Positions 24,420-33,190 of a stretch of DNA of 39,733 bases are shown piece after piece (the stretch's first letter is position 1; each line of letters opens with the position of its first letter). Both the position numbers and the translations under genes were made by a program. This DNA comes from Streptomyces sp. Ru73 (lineage in GTDB: Bacteria > Actinomycetota > Actinomycetes > Streptomycetales > Streptomycetaceae), in NCBI RefSeq assembly GCF_002920575.1, contig NZ_PQSQ01000077.1, positions 1-39,733 of the forward strand. The letters run 5' to 3'. The notes beneath the pieces are model-generated. The model saw only the letters and a list, made by a program, of their open reading frames with translations, was not told the DNA's origin and did no database searches.

Positions 24420-24640
24420 ACCGCCTGGTCGACGGCAGCGTCCAGCTCGTCGCCTCGCGCGGCCTCGACGCGGAGGCCTCCGCCGCGTCCTGACCGTCCC
24501 GGCCGTGGCTGCTCAGCGGGGCGTGCCACGGTGCCCACGTCCACCCCAAGCCGAGGGCGGCGAACTGGTCGAGCTTGTCCTCGGTGAGCTTGGTGCGCCA
24601 GCTCTTGATGTTCGCTATCTGGGTCGCAATGCCCCAAGAA
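24420..24640 (-). pseudogene. Helicase-associated domain remnant
   Basis: The minus strand reads GIATQIANIKSWRTKLTEDK then LDQFAALGLGWTWAP, close to the repeated helicase-associated domain of large Streptomyces helicases (pattern ...R-GKLTxEQxxxLxALGMxW). It runs on without resemblance to a TAG at 24418-24420. Only one repeat is present, and the helicase core is absent. Confidence 0.5.
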
Positions 24641-25062
24641 CCTGGTGATGCTCGGGAGCCAGCTGCGGCTCCTCCAGCGCGTCGGCCGGCAAACGCGCGC
24701 TCAGTGGTAGCACGAGCGTCTGCGCGAAACAGAACCGACGGCAGCCAGCGCGTACGAACCTAGCAAGGGGCCTTCGGCGTACCCGCTGCTTGGTGCCGTA
24801 CGTGGGATGTGAGAGCGGTTATGGCTCGGCGTGGAGAGTACCCGGTTTCGCTGACAGGAGATGTCTGCGGCTTCTGACAACGCTTCGGAGCTTGCGATGG
24901 GAGCATCCAATTGCCTTGCGTGGTGGGGGCGAGGGCGCCGCCGCGAAGTCCATGGGCGATCTGTATGCGGCGGTACGCCGTGTTGCCCGCTCGGGCATGC
25001 CGCGCCGGGCGCTGATGGGCGAGTACGCGGTCGAAGACAGTCAGGCAGACATGGGGAGAGCG
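24641..25062. other. Gap before the alpha/beta hydrolase
   Basis: No gene recognised. The hydrolase frame is open upstream to 24790, but the extra residues look unlike the family and there is a better start at 25063. Confidence 0.45.
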
Positions 25063-25758
25063 ATGAGGGTCGTGTTCGTGCATGGGGCGTGCGTGCGGGA
25101 CGGGGCGTGGTGGTGGCACCGCACTGCCGGGCTGCTGCAGGAGCGAGGGGTGCTGAGCGTGACCCCGGCGTTGCCGAGCTGCGGCGAGGCGGACCTATCC
25201 CCAGGCGCCGGCGGTCCGGGGCTGTCCGAGGACGTCGCGGCGGTACGGCAGGTGCTGCTGGACAGCGACGAGCCAACCGTTGTCGTCGCCCACAGCTACG
25301 GTGGCATCGTCACCGCGGAAGCCGCCGCGGGCGTGGGGTCGGTACGCCACCTGTTGATGATCTCCAGCTACCTGCCCGAGGCGGGGCAGAGTCTGGCGGA
25401 CTTCGGGGACGGCAGCCCCGCCCCGTTCCTCGACGTCGACCCCGACGCCGGCACCTTCGGGGTGCGCCCCGAGCTGCTTGTGAGCACCTTCCTGCAGGAC
25501 TGCACCCCCCAGATCCAGGCGCAGGCAGCGGACCACCTCGCCCGGCAGAGCGTGCAGGTGACCAGGCAGCCGGTCGGGGCGGCCGCATGGCAGCAGGTGC
25601 CCTCGACGTACCTCATCTGCGCCCAGGACCGGGGCACCCCGCCGCACCTGCAGCGCGAGTTCGCCCGCCGGGCTGGCAGCGTCGTCGAACTCGACGCCGG
25701 CCACCACCCGTTCCTGTCCCGGCCTGCCGCGGTCCGGGACCTGCTGCTGAGCCTGTGA
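25063..25758 (+). CDS. Alpha/beta hydrolase
   Basis: A 231-residue hydrolase of the salicylate-esterase/hydroxynitrile-lyase-like alpha/beta fold group. The oxyanion-hole segment VVFVHGACVRDGAWWWHR is at the start. The nucleophile elbow is VVAHSYGGIV (Ser78), the acid is probably the Asp in YLICAQDRGTP, and the catalytic His lies in LDAGHHPFLSRP. There is no signal peptide. ATG 25063 is preceded by GGGGAG; ATG 25051 is also possible. It stands alone between decayed genes, with no evident operon partners. An ester substrate is likely, identity unknown. Confidence 0.88.
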   Translation: MRVVFVHGACVRDGAWWWHRTAGLLQERGVLSVTPALPSCGEADLSPGAGGPGLSEDVAAVRQVLLDSDEPTVVVAHSYGGIVTAEAAAGVGSVRHLLMISSYLPEAGQSLADFGDGSPAPFLDVDPDAGTFGVRPELLVSTFLQDCTPQIQAQAADHLARQSVQVTRQPVGAAAWQQVPSTYLICAQDRGTPPHLQREFARRAGSVVELDAGHHPFLSRPAAVRDLLLSL

Positions 25759-26264
25759 CGACAGCCGCAGACGAGCTGGGCCGGCGCCTCCAAGGCACAC
25801 GGTCGGCGGTGACAGGCTTGAGGCGTCTACGGGTCGGCAAGGGCGTTTGCTGAGGTGAGTTGCCGTGGGTGCGCGGGACGGCCGCCGTGGGCGCGAGGTG
25901 AGCGGCCGCCCAAGTCCTCTCCTCGCACGGGAGTCCTCCGCGGCACGGGATGTGGGCGAATCCCGTCTCGAACACCGGGAGGATCGCGGGTGGAGCTGTA
26001 TCGGGCGGCGATGCGGCTCGAAACAGCCTGTGGAGGGCGCGTCGGCTCGGGCTGGGAGCCTTGTGGAGCGCGGAGGCTGCCGGTGCTGTCACGGCCTGCT
26101 GACCCGCGGTTCCAGGACCAGGACAGAGCGGGCGCTTGGATGATCGGAACTGGGGTTGACGCCAGAGCCGCCGGCCCGTCCGCGCTGCGAGGGGGGCCGA
26201 AGAGCGGTAGCGGCGCCCACTGGCCGAGGGGGCGCCCGACGGTCAGCCCGTTTGTGCGGTGAGG
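25759..26264. other. Gap with no gene seen
   Basis: Between the hydrolase and the degraded ATPase-regulator region. Frames are open only as GC-rich shadows; I find no motif or family match. Confidence 0.5.
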
Positions 26265-27255
26265 GACTGCGCGGGGGGGATGCCGTACAGGGGCGTAGGC
26301 GATGCCGGCGTCGGGGGCGGTGTCGTCTCCGGCCCGGAGGCGGCCTTGCAGGCGTCGTCGCCGATGAGACGGCGGGCCGGGTCTCGCACGCGGTGCGGGC
26401 GGCGGTGAGTTCGGGTGAGCCCGTCTGGGACGCGCCGAGGGTGTGCCAGGCCTGTTCGGCGATGCCGAGGAGCCGGGCGGCGTGCGCGGCGCGGCCGACG
26501 GTGACGGCTGCGGAGGCGCGAGCAGGTCGATGGCCAGGGCCATGCCGACGCTGTCGCGGAGGCGGTGTTTGCCGTCGAGGGCCGTACGGGCATGGATCGT
26601 GGCCTCCTCCGCTCGCCCCAGGCCCAGCGCGGCGAGGGCACCCAGGTAGTCGCCGAAGGCGCGGTTATGGGTCTCGCCGCGCCGCTCGCATTCGGCGCAC
26701 AGCGCCTAGGCGAGGGCCGCGGCCTCAGCGAACTCTCTGAGGTTGGCGTGGACGAAGGCCCGGCCAGCCCGCGCGAGGAACCGCGCCGCGGCATACCATC
26801 CGCCCGGCTGGGCGCACGGCGCCGCGTCATAGACCTCGGCGGCCTGTGCCTGCCGGCCGATCATCGTGAGACGGTGCCCTCCAAATGGGCTGCGGCCAAC
26901 CGGGCGGCCTCATCGGTTTCTCCGGCCGTGGCCTCCAGGAGGGCATCGGCGAGGCGGCGGCCGGCCGGCACGTCACCTTGGATGACGGCGACGACGCCGC
27001 AGGCCCACAGTGCCTTGGCGCGGGCGGGTCCGGGCCCGTGGCGAGCGCCAGGACCTGGTCCAGATAGTGCGGCCGTCCCGGCTGCTCCGCCCTCGCAGCG
27101 GTCTCGATCCGGCCGATGTCCCGTGATTCGGGCAGGGGAATGCCCCGGCCGCTGGCTGCCCCGGCATCCTCCGCTGGAGAGTCCGGCATCGATGCGATGA
27201 AGCCGAGGACGCCGTGGGCGATCCTCGCCTCGACGCAGGGCCGGCACTATCCCAG
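26265..27255 (-). pseudogene. Large ATPase/TPR regulator, C-terminal remnant with several frameshifts
   Basis: Minus-strand pieces in successive frames read as one helical-repeat protein: CVEARIAHGVLGFIASMPDS ... YLDQVLALATGPDP (27230-27010), ARAKALWACGVVAVIQGDVP ... ARLAAAHLEGT (about 27020-26880), QAAEVYDAAPCAQPGGWYAA ... ALDGKHRLRDSVGMALAIDLLA (about 26855-26510, with one internal stop in FAEAAALA*ALCAE), and QAWHTLGASQTGSPELTAAR (about 26460-26400). The last piece matches the C-terminus of predicted-ATPase regulators. At least three frameshifts and one stop make it a pseudogene. The ATPase and DNA-binding parts are gone. Confidence 0.6.
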
Positions 27256-27491
27256 CAGCGCCGACTCAGAGCGCAGTCCGCCGTAGCGGGCCGTACCTCA
27301 GCGGTCACCGGCTGGACCGCGACAGAGGCTTTTCGTTTCGTGGACAGCCGGTGTTCGTCGTGTGTGCTGCCCGGTGCCTGGCTGGTGGTGATCCTGGATC
27401 CGGAAGGGGCGTGACGATTCCGTTCCCAGGCTGCCCGGACCCCGCTACCTGGGAAGCTCGCGGCGTTTCCCGATTTATCTGCTCGGCGAAA
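27256..27491. other. Leader region before the tandem hairpins
   Basis: No gene recognised between the ATPase pseudogene and the hairpins at 27492-27560. Confidence 0.4.
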
Positions 27492-27560
27492 GGCGCCTGG
27501 CGGTTGGGCAAGCAGCCGCCAGGCGCCTGCCCCGGGCCGGCGCGTCCCGCGCCGGCCCGG
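27492..27560 (+). promoter_or_regulatory. Two tandem strong stem-loops upstream of a GAF-ANTAR gene
   Basis: First stem: GGCGCCTGGCGG (27492-27503) with CCGCCAGGCGCC (27516-27527), 12-base loop. Second stem: CCGGGCCGGCGCG (27532-27544) with CGCGCCGGCCCGG (27548-27560), 3-base loop TCC. Both are perfect and only four bases apart, about 150 bases before the GAF-ANTAR start. They could be a terminator pair or an antitermination leader. Confidence 0.65.
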
Positions 27561-27711
27561 ACCGCGTGCTGCACCGGCGCGGCGATATGCCCGCGCCCCA
27601 CTTCTTTGCGGCGTAAGAGCACAGGACCGCGTAGGACCCGTCCGGCTCGTGCCCGCCACCGCCCAGCGCTTGTCGGCCGCCCGCCGGTGAGCGGGAAGAC
27701 AAGGGGTGTCC

Positions 27712-28380
27712 GTGACCAACCGCTCCCCGGCGGTAGAGGACTGCCTGGCACAACTGGGTGCCGGACTGCTGCCGCTGGCCCAAGGCGCCCGTGCGCTACG
27801 CCTTGACGGCCTGGCGCTCGTCCTGGTCCGTGCCGTGGACGAAACGCCCGAACCGGTACGTCTCTGCGGCCGCCTCACCGGGCGCTTGGAGGATCAGCAG
27901 CTCGTCCACGGGCAGGGACCGAGCAGCGATGCTGCTCAGCACGGCCGCACGGTGCTGGCCCCGGACCTGACCGCACTTCCCACGGACCGGTGGCCCGGGC
28001 TGGTGCCGGAGATGGAACGCCTGGGCATCGACGCCGTCTTCGCCTTTCCCCTCCACCTCGGCGCCGCGCACATCGGAGCGCTCACCGGCCACCGCACCAC
28101 AGCCCGCGCCCTGACGCCCCGCCAGGCCGACGACGCACAGGCTTTGGCCGACGGCATCGCACAGGCTCTCCTGCGTCTGCCGCACTGGCTCACCGGTCTC
28201 GGCCCTCTGCCCTTTTCCGAGGCCCACCAAGCAGCCGGAATGCTCTCTGCCCGCTGCGGGCTGTCCCCGGAGCATGCGATGCTGCGGCTGCGCGGCCACG
28301 CCTTGGCCCACAACCGTTCTCTGCTGGGCACCGCCCGCGGTGTCCTCCAAGGCCTCCTTTCCCTGGAGGACATCGACTGA
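27712..28380 (+). CDS. GAF-ANTAR regulator (copy 2)
   Basis: A 222-residue paralogue of the protein at 22636-23316. The sensor part shows LGAGLLPLAQGARALRLDGL, LVHGQGPSSDAAQHGRTVLA and AVFAFPLHLGAAHIGALTGH. The ANTAR part is HQAAGMLSARCGLSPEHAML then RLRGHALAHNRSLLGTARGV. GTG 27712 has AAGGGG five bases upstream; a GTG at 27706 would overlap that site. Its 3' end faces the AraC copy B gene with 39 bases between. Tandem hairpins lie upstream. Antitermination is the expected role for ANTAR proteins; the target RNAs are not known. Confidence 0.87.
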   Translation: MTNRSPAVEDCLAQLGAGLLPLAQGARALRLDGLALVLVRAVDETPEPVRLCGRLTGRLEDQQLVHGQGPSSDAAQHGRTVLAPDLTALPTDRWPGLVPEMERLGIDAVFAFPLHLGAAHIGALTGHRTTARALTPRQADDAQALADGIAQALLRLPHWLTGLGPLPFSEAHQAAGMLSARCGLSPEHAMLRLRGHALAHNRSLLGTARGVLQGLLSLEDID

Positions 28381-28419
28381 TCCGTCCGGCGCCGCGCGGC
28401 CGCATCGTGCAGCCCGACC

Positions 28420-29435
28420 TCACCGCTGGCCCTGCTTCCTCCGGCCCGCATCGCTGATGTGTTGCCGGCCGTGGGAGTCGCTCGGCTCAGCCCCCAGGGT
28501 GGCGCTGGGCGGGAGGCCGTAGGCGTTTTTGTACAGGGCGGAGAAGCGGCCCGGATGTGTGAAGCCCCAGCGCATCGCGATGCCGGTGACCGTCGCGCCT
28601 TCGTGGGGAGCAGCAGCCTTGAGGTCGGTGTGGGTGTGGGCGAGCCGCACGCTGCGCAGGTAGCCGAGGGGGGTGGTGCCGGCGTGCCGGCGGAAGGCGT
28701 ATTGCAGGGCGCGGGGGTGACCGGTATGGAGGCGGCGATGTCGGCGAGGGAGATGTCGCGGTGGGCGTTGTCCTCGATGTAGGTGATTGCGCGGCGCAGG
28801 GTGCTGGGGCTGCCGTCGCGGCTGTCGGCGCGAGCGGTATCGGTGGTGGCGGTGTTCGGGAGCGCGGCGAGCGCGCTGGCGGCCAGAAGCCGGGTGGCGT
28901 TCGCGATGGCCAGCGGCGCTGTGTGCGCCGCAGGGTCGGCCAGGACGTCATCGCGCAGGAACGCGATGGTGGCCTGCAACTGCTTGCCAGCGCCTGGGGA
29001 GATAGGCCGCTGCCCGGTCAGCCGTACGGGGCCGGCGGGGTGGCGTGCGCCGACGGGGGCGGCCTGGGCCAGCAGCGCGGGGTCGAACAGGGCGACGGTG
29101 TAACGGGCGGTGCGGGCCTCACCAGAGTAGGGGAGGTCCGGTTGCATGAGCAGGAAGGCGTCGCCGGGCCCGAAGGCCTCCTCCCGGCCGCCGCTGCGGA
29201 CGCTGAACGTGCCCTCCTCCAGGCTGACCAGGCACACCTTCCCCAGAGGGTCAGCATGGTAGGACAGGTTGTAGCTGTGAGCACACCAGTCCACGCTCAG
29301 GCCGCCTGCCGTCTGCTGAACCAACTGGATTCGGGGATTCTTGACGTTGCCGCGGATGTGGATCGGCGCGTAGGAGGCGGCCAGGAACGCCTCGGTCTCC
29401 TCCAAATCGCTGCTGTCGAAGCGCTGGATCGTCAT
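28420..29435 (-). pseudogene. AraC-family regulator (copy B), frameshifted in the DNA-binding domain
   Basis: The sensor half is intact from ATG 29435 (GGAGG five bases upstream): MTIQRFDSSDLEETEAFLAA, GKVCLVSLEEGTFSVRSGGR, FGPGDAFLLMQPDLPYSG. In the first helix-turn-helix the run of G at about 28712-28717 has five bases where copy A has six, so the frame shifts right after SIPVT. In the shifted frame the rest of the domain is still there (ALQYAFRRHAGTTPLGYLRS; GFTHPGRFSALYKNAYGLPP) and ends at 28420. Unless corrected by slippage or a sequencing error is involved, the DNA-binding domain is lost. The 3' 485 bases are about 98 percent identical to copy A. Confidence 0.75.
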
Positions 29436-29575
29436 ACCGGCCTCCACTACCCGCTCACCACGCTCGGAGTCCGGCGCGGAGCCGGGCCCGCTTCTCCGGC
29501 AACGCGAGACGGCCGAGGCAGCCCGTAGTGCACGGCCGCGCACAGGCAAAACTCACTGTACGAACCATTTTACTC

Positions 29576-30071
29576 TTGGCGGCCGCTGTCTTCCCCGTGA
29601 CTTCGAAGGGCCCGCAAGGGTGGTCATTCCCCGGCCCGGGACCGCTGTGGAGCAGCGCATGGCCACGGGTTCGCATCGCTGGCGACCGCGCACCACCGAA
29701 GACAGTGAAGGGCAGGACGAGACCGGCCGTGATGGCAATGCCCACCCGGTCTACCTCGACGTCACCGCCGAAATCCCGGTGGCTATCCAGGATCACGGCC
29801 CTCCGGCAGCAGACCGACCTGACCGGGCGGGCTCCTGCCCAGGGGAGCCGACACCTGCGTTCTTCGGCATATGCTCGCCGCGTGGCACCAGCCGCTCCTC
29901 GCCCCCGTCGGCGCCCGCCAGGAGTGTGTCACTGGCCGCCGCCGTCGACGAGGCAATCGTTCACGTACGTGGAGAAGGCCGCCGGCATTTCGCTCAGTAT
30001 GCGACCGATCCCGGGAACGGCAGTTCGCCGGCAATTGCACTCCCCACCGCTGGTGGGTGCTGCAGTGTCGG
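29576..30071. other. Gap with no gene seen
   Basis: Upstream of AraC copy B. A CATTTTACTC element (29566-29575; GAGTAAAATG on the AraC strand) marks the likely promoter area. The rest shows no convincing frame. Confidence 0.45.
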
Positions 30072-30536
30072 CTATGTGCCGCCCGGGCCTTCGCCCTCGG
30101 CTGCCCGTTCCGCGTCGGCCCGGCCGGAACGTCGGCCAAGTCGGTAGGTCAGCCAGGCCACGATGACTGGGGTCACGGCTGTGCCGATGGAGGTCAGCCA
30201 ACTCGGCCAGTCGGTGGAGTCCTCTTCAGGCTGGGCCACCGTCACCGTGATGTTGACAGGTGGGCCGCCCGGCACGGCGATCGGCACACTGGCGGTCGGC
30301 CGGGGTGAAGGGGTGGGTGTGGAAGTGGCGGTGGGCGTGGGGGTGGGGTGGCTCGAAGGCGTAGGTCCGGGGGAATGCGACGGCGGTGGGGGTGGCTCCA
30401 ACAGGAGGTCGGTCAGTGCTGGTGCCAGGACGGCGCTGAAGAGCGCGCCGAGAAGGGCGACGAGGGCAGAGGCGGCCGCCGTCCCCCTGGCCGACCCTGT
30501 GAAAAAGTGCGACAGCTGTTTCCTGAACTCCCCCAT
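30072..30536 (-). CDS. Membrane protein with Pro/Thr-rich linker
   Basis: A 154-residue protein of unknown family. A first hydrophobic helix (AAASALVALLGALFSAVLAP) follows a basic N-terminus (MGEFRKQLSHFFTGSARG). A long low-complexity linker of Pro, Thr and Ser (about residues 45-90) leads to a short strand (VNITVTVAQPEEDSTDWP) and a second helix (SIGTAVTPVIVAWLTYRLGR), ending in a charged tail. It looks like a two-helix protein with an exposed, extended linker crossing the cell wall. ATG 30536 has no clear ribosome site; longer in-frame starts exist. Function unknown. Confidence 0.6.
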   Translation of the reverse strand: MGEFRKQLSHFFTGSARGTAAASALVALLGALFSAVLAPALTDLLLEPPPPPSHSPGPTPSSHPTPTPTATSTPTPSPRPTASVPIAVPGGPPVNITVTVAQPEEDSTDWPSWLTSIGTAVTPVIVAWLTYRLGRRSGRADAERAAEGEGPGGT

Positions 30537-30855
30537 GCGGTGATTGTGGCATTCGACATGGGTGTGATGGGCGGTGAACGATTGCATTCCGACCCGCTGA
30601 CCACTCGCGATAACGAACTTGCGCGCCATACAAGGGCGGATGAGTACGCCGCTGCTGACGAGCCGCCGCTCAAGCAGTGGCGCGGCCTGGCTACACGAAC
30701 CGACGAGCTCGCCACCGCCTGACAATCGGTGCCGGGCGATCTGGCGAGCAAAGTTCACGAGAGTGAGGAGTGCTTACGCTGGAAGCACTCCTCTGACTGC
30801 GCTCCAGGGTCCCCTGATGTGGCGGAAGCGACGACCGACATTGCGTTGGAGGGCG
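30537..30855. other. Gap with no gene seen
   Basis: Between the membrane protein start and the ATP-binding protein stop. No family match in any frame. Confidence 0.45.
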
Positions 30856-31377
30856 TCAGAGGTCGATGACGGCCCACAGACGGCGTCCGTCGGGTGGGGT
30901 GTCGGGGCCGCACGACACCGCACCCAGTGCGGCCACCTGAGCCAGGATCTCGTCGCTGCCCGGGCCGGCGGTGTGGTTGAGAACCAGGACGAGAACCTGC
31001 TGGTTCTGGTCGGCGAGGTGAACGCTGATGCGCCGGCCGCCGCCCGTGAGCGCTTCCCGGGCCAGGAGGGTGACGATCTCACCGAGCGCCGCATCGGGGC
31101 GGTAACCCCAGGTGGTGAGCTGCTGGGTGACGTGCTTGCGGGCGGTGGTAGGCGACCAGGGTGCATTCTCCAGTGCCCAGGAAGCGGCGCGCCGGTTGGC
31201 GATGCGTGCCGCGGGCCGGGGGAGCGTGTCCTTGGGCTGGGGTTCCGGTGGCCAGGGGGAGGGCGGCCGTTTCGTCGGGGGCGGTGTCTTGGGAGGGCAG
31301 TCGGGGCGGTGCTCGGCGGCGTGGGCCTGACGACTCCGCGCCCTGGGCAGCGACCACGGAGCCCCGGGGTGCGGCAT
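30856..31377 (-). CDS. HATPase-like ATP-binding protein (degenerate anti-sigma/RsbW type)
   Basis: A frame of up to 173 residues. The C-terminal 115 (ASWALENAPWSPTTARKHVT; GEIVTLLAREALTGGGRRIS; QNQQVLVLVLNHTAGPGSDE; DTPPDGRRLWAVIDL) follow the layout of the small Streptomyces ATP-binding proteins with a histidine-kinase-like fold. The canonical N-box and G-box residues are not evident, as in a subgroup thought not to be kinases. The N-terminal 60 residues are proline-rich, and the true start is uncertain. It follows a frameshifted gene on the same strand (31390-31871). Role unknown. Confidence 0.55.
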   Translation of the reverse strand: MPHPGAPWSLPRARSRQAHAAEHRPDCPPKTPPPTKRPPSPWPPEPQPKDTLPRPAARIANRRAASWALENAPWSPTTARKHVTQQLTTWGYRPDAALGEIVTLLAREALTGGGRRISVHLADQNQQVLVLVLNHTAGPGSDEILAQVAALGAVSCGPDTPPDGRRLWAVIDL

Positions 31378-31389
31378 CGGGTTGAGACC

Positions 31390-31871
31390 GGGGTTGCCCC
31401 GGGCGGCCTTTTTTGGGGGGCTTCGTCAGGTTCACCACGATGTAGAAGTCGCCGACGTTCCGCTGGGCGCGGTCAGCGGTAACAAGGATGGCCTGGTGCA
31501 GTTCCTCTCAGGGGGCTGGTGGAGGGTCGTGGTGGGTGATGCCGAGCCCGGCGGTTCCCAGGATGTTGTCCACCGCGAGGAACATGTTCATGCGGGCGAA
31601 GTAGCGGTGGGGTCGGGCCGCGGGCTTCTGCTTCGGCGGCCGCGCTGGCCAAAACGGCTGCGGAGGCGTTGAACATCAGGCTGGTCGGGACCGGCAGCCA
31701 GGCGAAGCCGAGGTTGGCCATGGCGATGGAAGCGAGTCCTGCCCGAGGGCTGTCGGCGCCGTCGATGCCGGCGCGGGCTGCGTCGGTGAGCATCTCCAGC
31801 AGCTCGGTTACCAGGGTTTCGGGCACCAGCAGGGGGCTGTGGTCGCCGTCGCGCGGGTCACTCCAGGGCAC
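31390..31871 (-). pseudogene. Unrecognised Streptomyces-type protein with frameshifts
   Basis: Pieces in different frames appear to join: LVPETLVTELLEMLTDAARA GIDGADSPRAGLASIAMANL GFAWLPVPTSLMFNASA (about 31835-31655), then YFARMNMFLAVDNILGTAGL GITHHDPPP (about 31605-31520), then ILVTADRAQRNVGDFYIVVN LTKPPKKGR (about 31490-31405). All have good codon bias. I do not know the family. It lies just upstream of the ATP-binding frame and may have been its operon partner. Confidence 0.45.
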
Positions 31872-31979
31872 GCTTCACCCTGCCGCAGACGTCTCCGGGG
31901 TGAGGAGGCGTTTTACGGGCACCACCTGTTCGTGCGGCGTTGAGGCCGCGAACCGGCGCGGATCACTGCGACAACGTGC

Positions 31980-32399
31980 TCAGGGCTTGATGCGCCCCGC
32001 CTGCCGCCTGCCGAGCTCGCCGGCGCATCTCTTGGGGCTGCTCGCGCACCACCGGAGGGCAACGGTCAGGAGCGCTGCGCGGAGTTGCGCCGGGGCAGCG
32101 TCCTTGGCGGCCTCCCGGGGGGTGAGGAGGTCCAGCAGGGCCCGGATGGGCAGGCCGACTTCGGCGGGGTGGCGGAAGGCGCCGTCCAGGTGGGGGGTGT
32201 AGTGGACGCGGCGGCCTGTGCGCCTGCGGCTGAGGTAACCGGCCTCCTCCAGGTCGGCGATGATCTTCTGGGCGGTGCGTTCGGTGATGTGGCAGGCCCA
32301 GGCGATGTCACGGATGCGGAGGGTGGGGTCGCGCACGATGGCCAGGAGCACGCGGGCGTGACGAGTGAGGAAGGAGCATGTCGTGGCCTGCTTGTTCAC
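31980..32399 (-). CDS. MarR/ArsR-like winged-helix regulator
   Basis: A 139-residue DNA-binding protein. The winged helix is HARVLLAIVRDPTLRIRDIA, then WACHITERTAQKIIADLEEA and GYLSRRRTGRRVHYTPHLDG AFRHP. The C-terminal half (VGLPIRALLDLLTPREAAKD AAPAQ) is helical. GTG 32399 was chosen because a G-run lies 8 bases upstream and the conserved part begins soon after. The same frame is open to GTG 32759, which would give a 259-residue fusion; the intervening DNA has poor codon bias and contains a palindrome, so it is more likely a promoter. A truncated homologue sits at 14820-15054. Confidence 0.75.
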   Translation of the reverse strand: MNKQATTCSFLTRHARVLLAIVRDPTLRIRDIAWACHITERTAQKIIADLEEAGYLSRRRTGRRVHYTPHLDGAFRHPAEVGLPIRALLDLLTPREAAKDAAPAQLRAALLTVALRWCASSPKRCAGELGRRQAGRIKP

Positions 32400-32455
32400 G
32401 GTGCTCACCCCCCGGCTCGTCGACGCCGCCCACCCGGGGAGACCGGCTGAGCTTT

Positions 32456-32468
32456 GCAGAAAATCTGC
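32456..32468. promoter_or_regulatory. Palindrome upstream of the winged-helix regulator
   Basis: GCAGA-AAA-TCTGC, 57 bases before the GTG 32399, in an AT-rich stretch (TTTGC, AAAATC, TTTATTG). A reasonable binding site for autoregulation. Confidence 0.5.
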
Positions 32469-32469
32469 T

Positions 32470-32759
32470 TCGTTTATTGTCTCCGAGGCAAAAGCATGTG
32501 CAAGGACGGAGGCCCGCCAGCCGCCGGCGTCAGGCCGGTCCTGACGGGCCAGGGCTGGCCGGCGGCGACGGGCAAGGGCGTATCCGCAGAGGGTGAAACC
32601 CTTCTCGCTCTCCTCGTAGGCAAACCCGAGGAAGTCCAAGTCCTTGCGCAGCCGGTCCCGGGCGAGGGCGCCCGCGCTGTCGCGGGCGATGTCGATGTGC
32701 ACGATGCCGGGGAGCCGGCCAGGCCGATAGGTGACAGGTCCGGGGCCATCCATGGTCAC
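32470..32759 (-). other. Coding-like stretch in frame with the winged-helix regulator
   Basis: GTG 32759 with GAGGAA five bases upstream starts TYRPGRLPGIVHIDIARDSA then GALARDRLRKDLDFLGFAYE and ESEKGFTLCGYALARRRRP, which has real-gene codon bias. After about 32560 the bias decays, and no stop separates it from the downstream regulator. It looks like the first 65-70 codons of an unrecognised protein whose 3' end was lost and replaced by the regulator's promoter. Confidence 0.45.
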
Positions 32760-32963
32760 GTTGTTTCCTCGTGTCGCGGCAGCGGGCATCGGCAGCCCGT
32801 TTTGTCGTCCGCGGGCGTTGCCCTCCCCTCAGTGCAGCGCAACCGTCGGCCACGACTTGTCGATCTCGCAGTTCTGGCCGGTGGTTGCTGTCGTTCGGGG
32901 TGCGGATTGGTGCACGGGTACGGGCCGGGCTTGTCGTCGACGGACAAAGCCTTTCGGGGTGGG

Positions 32964-33190
32964 CTACGGCGTCTGGTGCTCTTCGCCGCCGAGCCGGCGT
33001 ACGGCGTCGTGTGCGGATTGTGCCGCCTCGCGGGCCTTCTGGACCCGGCGTCGGTACATGTCGTTGTGCGGCTGCTCCTGGAGGAGACGGTCGTACAGCC
33101 TGAACTCGGCGAACCGGGGTACCGGCCGGCAGGTTCGCGCCGGAGTCGTTGCCGTGCGGGCCGACGAGGTCGTGCCGCCCGCGCGTGACC
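32964..33190 (-). pseudogene. Small unrecognised coding fragment
   Basis: PRFAEFRLYDRLLQEQPHND then MYRRRVQKAREAAQSAHDAV RRLGGEEHQTP ends with TAG at 32964-32966. Strong third-position GC bias and a charged helical character; no start codon with a ribosome site could be assigned. Family unknown. Confidence 0.4.

Noticed and set aside
24361..24493. Plus-strand frame reading VVIAEKVAAGQTAAVGLCYR as a gene
   Set aside because: Short, no ribosome site, and opposite the helicase-associated remnant; not enough to call.
27492..27560. Telomere-like palindromes
   Set aside because: Streptomyces telomeres have many packed palindromes, often with GCA loops, at a replicon end. Here there are only two, inside the window and between genes.
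27936..29549. Continuous 537-codon frame through AraC copy B and the GAF-ANTAR antisense
   Set aside because: Only the first part is real AraC sequence. After the lost G it reads nonsense until 27936; the true domain continues in another frame.
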